Translations under genes and position numbers: made by a program
From: CAZKGE01 sp964636405
GTDB lineage: Bacteria; Bacillota; Clostridia; Christensenellales; CAG-138
NCBI GenBank assembly: GCA_964636405.1
Contig: CAZWSI010000034.1
Span: 1 to 17,107 of the forward strand
Length of the DNA: 17,107 nucleotides
Direction of reading: 5' to 3'
The notes under the pieces: model-generated
Told to the model about the DNA's origin: nothing
What the model saw: the letters and a program-made list of their open reading frames with translations, nothing else
The model's database searches: none
In this document: piece by piece, positions 1 through 5,363 of the stretch
Layout of the letters: each line of letters starts with the position of its first letter
How positions within the stretch are numbered: position 1 is the first letter of the stretch

Positions 1-155
1 TGCCCGAGGGCGTGGAGATGGTGATGCCGGGCGACAACATCGAGATGAAGATCAAGCTGATCACGCCAATCGCGATCGAGGAAGGCCTGCGCTTTGCTAT
101 CCGCGAAGGCGGCCGCACGGTCGGTTCGGGCGTCGTGACGGGGATCATCGAGTAA
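1..155 (+). CDS. tuf: Elongation factor Tu, C-terminal end (partial)
   Basis: The last 50 codons of EF-Tu enter from the left edge in the frame starting at base 3. EF-Tu is the GTPase that delivers aminoacyl-tRNA to the ribosome. The visible part belongs to the C-terminal beta-barrel (domain 3), with the recognisable MPGDN segment, the IAIEEGLRFAIREGGRTVGSG segment and the GII(E) terminus. The stop is TAA. In many Firmicutes tuf ends the str operon and is followed by the S10 ribosomal operon. Here it is followed at once by a repeat element and a convergent gene, so this is either the end of the operon or a separate tuf copy. Identification is by recognition of a highly conserved sequence and is nearly certain. 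Confidence 0.97.
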   Translation, partial: PEGVEMVMPGDNIEMKIKLITPIAIEEGLRFAIREGGRTVGSGVVTGIIE

Positions 156-396
156 GGCACGGGGAACGGGAGGACGCAAGGGGCGAAGCCCCTTTGGAAT
201 CCCATGGAATCGCCCGAAAGCGAATAGACAAAGACTCGGCCCGGCAAAAATTTGCCGGGCCGAGTTGTTCTTCTAGAAAAAAGCTAAAGCAAACGCACAA
301 AACGCGGTCAGAGACGGGATTCTTAAGGGGCTTCGCCCCTTAAGCGGGTCTTAGGGCAGCGCCCTAAACCGTTCCTCCGTCTCCCGTACCCGCCTC
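156..396. repeat. Intergenic hairpin-rich repeat element, copy 1
   Basis: This stretch fills the space between the tuf stop and the convergent DUF3592-like gene. Its core (about 208-326) recurs at about 13551-13676 in inverted orientation with roughly 90% identity by eye. It contains nested hairpins: AAGGGGC-GAA-GCCCCTT (178-194), the central 15-bp stem (234-265), a CTTAAGGGGC-TTC stem (about 322-344) and TTAGGGC-AGC-GCCCTAA (350-366). The outer ends (near 160-175 and 370-393) are also roughly inverted relative to each other, which gives a MITE-like shape with no coding capacity. Confidence 0.8.
234..265. terminator. Bidirectional terminator hairpin after tuf
   Basis: Arms ACTCGGCCCGGCAAA and TTTGCCGGGCCGAGT form a perfect 15-bp stem with a two-base loop. 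The top strand continues into TGTTCTTCT and the bottom strand into CTTTGTCTATTC, both fairly T-rich. It could therefore end tuf on one strand and the DUF3592-like gene on the other. It is the core of the repeat element. Confidence 0.7.
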
Positions 397-399
397 GAA

Positions 400-813
400 T
401 CAGCCCTTGAGCAATTGAACGACGCCGTAGACGAGCGCGACGAGTCCGATTGCGCCGAAGATGACCAGCATGGCCATGGAATTGCCGCCGACGCCGCGTG
501 CGGGGATCATGCGGGAGGGCTTGGCGGGATCGATGAGGATGTGCTCCTGTTGGCCGATCTTGTGGGTTTTCTGGGGTTCGGCGGGCAGTCTTTTATGGCA
601 TTTCACGCCGTTGACCTCATATTCGTAGGTGGGTTGGTCGTAGGGCTTTTTGCGAATGATGACGATTTTCAGCTCGGTAATGGTGGCCGTCACCTTTTCG
701 GTGCACTTTTTCTCCTTGGTGGACGCGTCGATGAGGCCGACAAGCCCCTTCACAACGGCGAGGACGATGCAGACGACGCCAATGACCAGCGCCATCCAGG
801 CGTTTGCGCTCAT
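400..813 (-). CDS. DUF3592-like small membrane protein
   Basis: A 137-residue protein with two hydrophobic helices (about residues 6-28 and 112-134) enclosing a soluble, beta-rich middle of about 80 residues. The middle holds a YEYEVNGVKC segment, typical of the extracytoplasmic domain of DUF3592-type proteins, and a late LIDPAKPSR segment, also usual there. Molecular function is unknown. The start at 813 is chosen because AGGAGG lies 9 bases upstream and the first helix begins directly after it. The open frame continues far upstream through the antisense of citDEF, but that extension has no support. The gene converges on tuf, with the repeat element between them, and has its own promoter. 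Confidence 0.75.
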   Translation of the reverse strand: MSANAWMALVIGVVCIVLAVVKGLVGLIDASTKEKKCTEKVTATITELKIVIIRKKPYDQPTYEYEVNGVKCHKRLPAEPQKTHKIGQQEHILIDPAKPSRMIPARGVGGNSMAMLVIFGAIGLVALVYGVVQLLKG

Positions 814-890
814 AACGAAAACCTCCTGCTCAAATCTTGTTTTGAATGGTTCAAATGAAGCCGGAAACGTTTGCGAATCCGTACGGTGAC

Positions 891-918
891 AGTATATCAA
901 ATCTGCCGGAAAATGCAA
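891..918 (-). promoter_or_regulatory. SigA-type promoter of the DUF3592-like gene
   Basis: Read on the minus strand, TTGCAT (913-918) and TATACT (891-896) are separated by 16 bases. This lies about 80 bases upstream of the start at 813. The match to TTGACA/TATAAT is good but the spacing is one base short of ideal. Confidence 0.6.
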
Positions 919-1011
919 GGCGCGGCGCGCGAAAAGTTGCGGCGCACGCATAAAAGCGCAAGCAGCATCCATCGCGGCGGCGCAGCGCGCCGGCCCCGAC
1001 GCTGCATAGCC

Positions 1012-1053
1012 GCATGCATATACAGGCCGTTGTACGCCTGTATACCGGCATGC
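1012..1053. promoter_or_regulatory. Large palindrome upstream of citDEF, possible operator
   Basis: A perfect 9-bp inverted repeat, TATACAGGC (1019-1027) and GCCTGTATA (1036-1044), has an 8-base spacer and is flanked on both sides by GCATGC (1012-1017 and 1048-1053). It sits about 40 bases upstream of the citD -35 box and within the divergent space shared with the DUF3592-like gene. The symmetry is seen directly. A role as a regulator-binding site for citrate genes is inference; it could also be only a hairpin. Confidence 0.5.
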
Positions 1054-1092
1054 CGGAATGGTCGTATTTCTTTTGTTTGAGGCATAATTCGC

Positions 1093-1122
1093 TTGATTCC
1101 GCCCTGTGTAAGGCAGTATAAT
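1093..1122 (+). promoter_or_regulatory. SigA-type promoter of citDEF
   Basis: TTGATT (1093-1098) and a perfect TATAAT (1117-1122) are separated by 18 bases. This is about 35 bases before the citD start, leaving a short leader with the GGAGGCGGA ribosome binding site. Confidence 0.7.
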
Positions 1123-1156
1123 TATACGAAATGCAAGAAAATACGGAGGCGGAAGC

Positions 1157-1450
1157 ATGCGTTTGCTGCACGAGGGAGTGGCGGGTACGATGGAATCCGG
1201 CGATATCCTCATTGAGCTGACCGGCGTCACCGGCAGGCAAGCCGGAATTGAGATCACATTGGACAGCAGCGTGGGAAGCCAGTTTGGGCACAGGATACGC
1301 GAGGTCATTGCGGAAACGCTGGCCGAATGCGGCGTGGCGGACGTTTGCGTGCGCGCGGTGGACCACGGCGCGCTGGACTGCACCATCCGGGCGCGGGTAA
1401 CGGCGGCGGCGCTGCGCGCGGCGGACGAAACGGAATACGCGTGGAGGTGA
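1157..1450 (+). CDS. citD: Citrate lyase acyl carrier protein (gamma subunit)
   Basis: A 97-residue protein, the normal size for CitD. It carries the 2'-(5''-phosphoribosyl)-3'-dephospho-CoA prosthetic group, which holds the acetyl/citryl thioester during the citrate lyase reaction (citrate to acetate plus oxaloacetate). The N-terminal AGTMESGD segment matches AGTLESSD of the Klebsiella protein, and the serine that takes the prosthetic group is conserved at residue 14. The GALDCTIRARVTAAALRAA segment near the C-terminus is also characteristic. GGAGG precedes the ATG at good spacing. It is the first gene of the operon, and only 5 bases separate its stop from the citE start. Confidence 0.95.
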   Translation: MRLLHEGVAGTMESGDILIELTGVTGRQAGIEITLDSSVGSQFGHRIREVIAETLAECGVADVCVRAVDHGALDCTIRARVTAAALRAADETEYAWR

Positions 1451-1455
1451 GGGAT

Positions 1456-2346
1456 ATGGCAAGACTGCGCAGAACCATGCTGTTTGTGCCGGGCAACAAT
1501 CCCGGCATGATGCGCGACGCGCATATCTACGGCTCGGACGCGCTTATGTTCGATCTGGAGGATTCCGTGTCCATGCGCGAAAAGGACGCGGCAAGGCTGC
1601 TTGTTTACAACGCGCTGAAAACCATTCCGTACGGAAACTGCGAAAAGGTGGTGCGCGTCAATCCCCTCGACACACCCTACGGGAAGCAGGATATCGAGGC
1701 TATGGTGCGCGCGGGCGCGGAGGTTATCCGGCTGCCCAAAACCGAAACGGCGCAGGATATATGCGATGTGGAAGCGGAGATTGCCCGCGTGGAGCGGGCG
1801 GCGGGCATACCCGAGGGCCAAACGCGCATGCTGGCGGCCATCGAGGGCGCGCTGGGCGTGGTCAACGCCTTTCAAATCGCCAAGGCCTCCAGGCGACTGA
1901 TTGGCATTGCGCTCGGTGCGGAGGATTACTGCGCCAACCTTAAAACAAACCGCTCTAAAGAGGGCTCCGAGCTGTTTCTCGCGCGGGCGAGCATTGTGGT
2001 GGCGGCGCGCGCGGCGGGCATCGACGCGCTGGACACGGTCTTTTCGGATGTAAACGACGAGGAGCAGCTCATCCGCGAAACGGAGCAGATCAAGCAGCTC
2101 GGCTTCGACGGCAAGTCCATCATCAATCCACGGCAGATCAAGCCCATTCACAAGGTCTTCACGCCCACGCAGAAGGAGATCGAAAAGGCGCTGCGCATCC
2201 GCGCGGCCCTCCGCGAGGCCGAGGCAAAGGGCTCGGGCGTCATCTCGCTGAACGGGAAAATGATCGACCGGCCCGTTGTGCTGCGGGCGGAGCGCTGCCT
2301 GGAGATGGCGCGCGCGGCCAAGGTGCACTTTGAGGAGGAGGCGTAA
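1456..2346 (+). CDS. citE: Citrate lyase beta subunit (citryl-ACP lyase)
   Basis: A 296-residue TIM-barrel protein of the CitE family. It cleaves the citryl thioester on CitD to oxaloacetate and acetyl-ACP using a divalent metal. Family motifs: RTMLFVPGNNP at the N-terminus, FDLEDSV (residues 32-38), VVRVNP with Arg67, AAIEGALG with Glu130, and GAEDY with Asp157. The acidic residues are those expected to bind Mg2+. The start at 1456 is preferred over an upstream in-frame ATG because GGAGGTGAGGG precedes it, it follows the citD stop by 5 bases, and the family N-terminus begins there. The reading frame is intact and of normal length. Confidence 0.95.
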   Translation: MARLRRTMLFVPGNNPGMMRDAHIYGSDALMFDLEDSVSMREKDAARLLVYNALKTIPYGNCEKVVRVNPLDTPYGKQDIEAMVRAGAEVIRLPKTETAQDICDVEAEIARVERAAGIPEGQTRMLAAIEGALGVVNAFQIAKASRRLIGIALGAEDYCANLKTNRSKEGSELFLARASIVVAARAAGIDALDTVFSDVNDEEQLIRETEQIKQLGFDGKSIINPRQIKPIHKVFTPTQKEIEKALRIRAALREAEAKGSGVISLNGKMIDRPVVLRAERCLEMARAAKVHFEEEA

Positions 2347-2350
2347 AACC

Positions 2351-3883
2351 ATGCTGCCAGAAAACATAGACGCGCTCCGCGCGCTTGGCGAATATGAGCT
2401 GTACGTGCCCGGCAAAAACCCGGCGCTGTCAAGAAAGAATACCGCCACCTTGCGCACGCGGCAGGAATCCGCGGGCAAGCTGGCAGGGAGCCTCGAGGAG
2501 GCGATCGAAAAGAGCGGATTGCGCGACGGCATGACCATATCCTTCCACCACCACTTCCGCAACGGCGATTATGTGGTGAATATGGTGCTCGACACGCTGG
2601 CGCGCATGGGCTTTCGCGATCTGCGCGTGGCCGCGTCGAGCCTGACCGATTGCCACGCGCCCATGATCCGGCATATCCAGGCGGGCGTTGTGACGCGTGT
2701 GGAAACCTCCGGCTGCCGGGGCGAGCTGGCCGACGCGATTTCCCACGGACTCATGGACGCGCCCATGGTGTTCCGCACGCACGGCGGGCGCGCGGCGGCC
2801 GTGGCCAACGGTTTGCTGCACATCGACGTGGCGTTCCTTGGCGCGCCCTCCTGCGATCCGTACGGAAACGCGAACGGCTATTCGCGCGACGGCGGCGGCA
2901 AATCGGCCTGCGGTTCGCTTGGCTACGCCATACCCGACGCGGAGCACGCCGACAAGGTGATCATCCTCACCGATCACATCGTGCCCTATCCCAACGTGCC
3001 CTTCGCCATTCCGCAGCGGCTCGTGGACTCTATCGTGCTGGTGGATTCCATTGGCGACCCGACCAAGATCATGTCCGGCGCGACCCGATATACCAAGAAT
3101 CCGCGCGATTTGCTCATTGCGGAGCATGCGGCTGAGGTGATCGTCCACTCGGGCTATTTTTACGACGGCTTTTCCATGCAAACCGGCTCGGGCGGCGCGG
3201 CGCTGGCCGTGACCCGTTTTCTGCGCGAATATATGCTCGAACGCAAAATCGCGGCCAGCTTCGCCCTCGGCGGCATTACGGGCGCGATGGTCGGCCTCCA
3301 CGAGGAGGGGCTGGTGGGCCGCCTGCTCGACGTGCAGTCCTTCGATCTTGACGCGGCCAATTCGCTCATGAACAATCGCTTCCACCGTCAGATCGACGCG
3401 AATTATTACGCCAATCCCTTCCGGCGCGGCTCGGTCGTCAATGAGCTCGACGTGGTCATCCTTTCCGCGCTGGAAATTGACACGGCCTTTAACGTAAACG
3501 TGCTCACCGGCTCCGACGGCGTGATTCGCGGCGCGGTCGGCGGGCATCCCGATACGGCCGCGGGCGCGGCGCTCACGGTGGTCGTGTGCCCGCTGCTGCG
3601 CGGCCGCATGCCCTGCATCCTCGAGCACGTCAACACCATCGTAACCCCCGGCAACACCGTGGACGTGCTTGTAACCGATCAGGGCGTGGCCGTCAACCCC
3701 GCGCGGCCCGAGGTGCGCGAGCGCCTCGAACGCGCCGGCTTTGATGTGTTCGATATCGAAACGCTCCGCCGCCGCGCGGAAGCGCTCACCGGCCGCCCCG
3801 AGCCCATCCGCTTCGGGCCGCGTGTCGTGGGCCTTGTGACCTATCGCGACGGCAGCGTCATCGACGTGATTCGCGAGGTATAA
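2351..3883 (+). CDS. citF: Citrate lyase alpha subunit (citrate:acetyl-ACP transferase)
   Basis: A 510-residue protein, full length for CitF. It exchanges the acetyl group on CitD for citrate, forming citryl-ACP for CitE. It belongs to the CoA-transferase superfamily. Visible hallmarks are the N-terminal FHHHFRNGDYV segment, the GGKSACGSLGYA region, and the GGHPDTAAGA motif at about residues 397-406. The start at 2351 lies 4 bases after the citE stop, with a GGAGGAGG binding site inside the end of citE, which points to translational coupling. A clear terminator follows. The accessory genes for ligase and prosthetic group synthesis (citC, citX, citG) and a citrate transporter are not in this window. 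Confidence 0.96.
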   Translation: MLPENIDALRALGEYELYVPGKNPALSRKNTATLRTRQESAGKLAGSLEEAIEKSGLRDGMTISFHHHFRNGDYVVNMVLDTLARMGFRDLRVAASSLTDCHAPMIRHIQAGVVTRVETSGCRGELADAISHGLMDAPMVFRTHGGRAAAVANGLLHIDVAFLGAPSCDPYGNANGYSRDGGGKSACGSLGYAIPDAEHADKVIILTDHIVPYPNVPFAIPQRLVDSIVLVDSIGDPTKIMSGATRYTKNPRDLLIAEHAAEVIVHSGYFYDGFSMQTGSGGAALAVTRFLREYMLERKIAASFALGGITGAMVGLHEEGLVGRLLDVQSFDLDAANSLMNNRFHRQIDANYYANPFRRGSVVNELDVVILSALEIDTAFNVNVLTGSDGVIRGAVGGHPDTAAGAALTVVVCPLLRGRMPCILEHVNTIVTPGNTVDVLVTDQGVAVNPARPEVRERLERAGFDVFDIETLRRRAEALTGRPEPIRFGPRVVGLVTYRDGSVIDVIREV

Positions 3884-3917
3884 CGGCCGCACGCGTTTCC
3901 CCTCCGCCTTCGCAAGG

Positions 3918-3950
3918 AACCCCGCCCGCACAAGCGCGGACGGGGTTTTT
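3918..3950 (+). terminator. Intrinsic terminator of citDEF
   Basis: A GC-rich hairpin with ACCCCG-x-CCGC pairing to GCGG-x-CGGGGT (one C/A mismatch), loop ACAAGC, followed by TTTTT. It starts about 35 bases after the citF stop. Confidence 0.85.
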
Positions 3951-3964
3951 GACGCGCTTTGGCC

Positions 3965-3994
3965 ACGCAAAGCCTTGGGCCATTGCGTTTTTTT
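3965..3994 (+). terminator. Second, tandem terminator-like hairpin after citF
   Basis: ACGCAA and TTGCGT pair around a 12-base loop and run into seven Ts (3988-3994). It is a weaker stem than the preceding terminator but has a better T-tract, so it may act as a backup. The rest of the convergent gap to 4106 holds a further imperfect hairpin (4009-4048, arms AAAGCCG/CGGCTTT) that could serve the minus-strand M23 gene, though it lacks a T-tract. Confidence 0.55.
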
Positions 3995-4106
3995 GACGGC
4001 CTGAAACGAAAGCCGCGGTCACCCGTCTATATGGGCGGCCTCGGCTTTGTCTTGGGCTTGCTCGCCCGCCGCTTGCGTGAATGGCGAGGGGCGGCGCTGT
4101 TTGCGG

Positions 4107-5243
4107 TTATTTACAATAGAACGTCGGGTTGCAGGGTACGCCGTCGATCAGCAGCTCATAGTGCAGGGAGGCCTTGCCGCCTTCCAGCGCTGTGGCGGCG
4201 AGCGTGGCCACGCTTTCGCCCGCGAACACGCGCTGGTTGAGCTCAACGGTCGCGTTGTCGCAGTGCGTGAGGCGCGAAACAAAGCCGCCGCCGTGGTCGA
4301 TATCGATCACAAGGCCATATGCCCCCCGCTCGCGGCAAAATACGACCACGCCCTCGGCCGGGGTGAGGATGGACGTGCCCGCCTTGGCTGCGATGTCCAC
4401 GCCCAGGTGCATGCGCCCCTCGCGAAAACCGAAATAGGAAACGATTTCATGATCGATGGGCCAGTGCAGCGCCACGGGCGCGTCCTTGCCCTTTTCGCCT
4501 TCGTTCTTTTTCGGCTCACCCGAGGTGTTATTCGGTTTGTAGGTGCCGTTGCGCACGATGGCCGCGCGGCTCCCGGCCAGGGTTTCCGTATACGCGTCGC
4601 CCGTTGCAAAAAGCGCGTCGCCCACATAGGTAAGCGGCGTAACAACGGCCGTGCGCGCGCCCGCGCCAAGCTGGGTAATGATGCGGCTGCCCGCAGCAAG
4701 CGTGCTTTCCTCGCTCACCTCGGGTGCGGGCGGCTTGCCCCGGGAAAAGGCGACCGACTCGGCGTAGACCGTTACGGGCACGAGCGAAGGCTCGGAAAAA
4801 AGCAGTTCAAAGGCGGTCTGCGCATCGAAAAGCGGCACGGTCCCGGAGGCCTTGCCGATGCGGATATCGCATTCGTACGCGGCGGAAAGGAAGCGCTCGC
4901 CCGCGCCCGCCGTAGCCGACGCCTCCAGATAGGAAAGCAGGAGCGATTCCGCGTCGTAGCGCGAGGGGAGCGAAAGCACGGCCCGCCCGTTCACGGTGAT
5001 ATCCACCGCCTCCCCGGGCAGCGCGGGCGCGGGCGTTTCAGCGGGCGCGAGGCTCACCACGTCCACCTCGGCGGGCAGCAGCAGCACGGATGCGGGCGCC
5101 CCGGAGGACGCGGCGGCTTCCTCCGCCGCAGGCTCGGTAAACGCGTCCGTCAGCAGCGCGTAGCCGCACAAAAGCACAAGCACGATGCCGGTGGCCAGCA
5201 GGCAAATGGCGGTAAGCTGTTTCTTCTTCAAGGTTAAGGCCAT
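4107..5243 (-). CDS. Membrane-anchored M23 (LytM-type) peptidase-like protein, SpoIIQ-like position
   Basis: A 378-residue protein. Residues about 11-32 form one N-terminal membrane anchor, followed by an Ala/Pro-rich linker and a middle region. Residues about 180-240 of that middle resemble a G5-type beta domain. A C-terminal M23 domain spans about 265-378. Zinc ligands look intact: His279 and Asp283 (HLGVD) and His361 (LHYE). His327 fits the first catalytic histidine. The second, the first His of the usual HxH motif, is Ser359. M23 enzymes cut peptidoglycan peptide bridges, so activity here may be reduced or lost. It lies downstream of a SpoIID-domain gene, as spoIIQ does in Clostridia, but it is longer than known SpoIIQ. 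The start at 5243 has GGAGAAGGG just upstream. Confidence 0.85.
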   Translation of the reverse strand: MALTLKKKQLTAICLLATGIVLVLLCGYALLTDAFTEPAAEEAAASSGAPASVLLLPAEVDVVSLAPAETPAPALPGEAVDITVNGRAVLSLPSRYDAESLLLSYLEASATAGAGERFLSAAYECDIRIGKASGTVPLFDAQTAFELLFSEPSLVPVTVYAESVAFSRGKPPAPEVSEESTLAAGSRIITQLGAGARTAVVTPLTYVGDALFATGDAYTETLAGSRAAIVRNGTYKPNNTSGEPKKNEGEKGKDAPVALHWPIDHEIVSYFGFREGRMHLGVDIAAKAGTSILTPAEGVVVFCRERGAYGLVIDIDHGGGFVSRLTHCDNATVELNQRVFAGESVATLAATALEGGKASLHYELLIDGVPCNPTFYCK

Positions 5244-5266
5244 CCCTTCTCCGGAATTGTGGCTGG

Positions 5267-5341
5267 TTTTGCGAAGCAAAATTGCCGCCTGTGTGCGGCA
5301 AAAGCCGCAAAACGTGAGTTTGAAAGATTTGCCTTTCAAAC
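5267..5341. promoter_or_regulatory. Three consecutive hairpins before the M23 gene
   Basis: The 120-base gap between the SpoIID-domain gene and the M23 gene contains three perfect short hairpins: 5318-5341 (GTTTGAAAG/CTTTCAAAC, 6-base loop), 5294-5309 (TGCGGC/GCCGCA, loop of four) and 5267-5281 (TTTTGC/GCAAAA, loop of three). None has a long T-tract on the minus strand. They may be attenuating or processing signals; the function is not established. Confidence 0.5.
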
Positions 5342-5363
5342 TTCTCTCCCGTTTCGCGCGGCG

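Noticed and set aside
156..396. Repeat element as an insertion sequence
   Set aside because: Too short for a transposase and without clear terminal inverted repeats or target duplications; a MITE-like or terminator-type element fits better.
400..2562. A 720-codon minus-strand open frame
   Set aside because: Only its last 137 codons (400-813) have a binding site, promoter and protein-like sequence. The rest runs antisense to citD, citE and citF and looks like a GC-rich shadow frame.
2429..3970. Long minus-strand open frame opposite citF
   Set aside because: Its His/Ala/Arg/Gly-rich translation has no recognisable family and lies fully antisense to a certain gene.
4047..5237. Long plus-strand open frame opposite the M23 gene
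   Set aside because: Low-complexity Arg/Gly/His-rich product typical of antisense GC-rich frames; no ribosome binding site.
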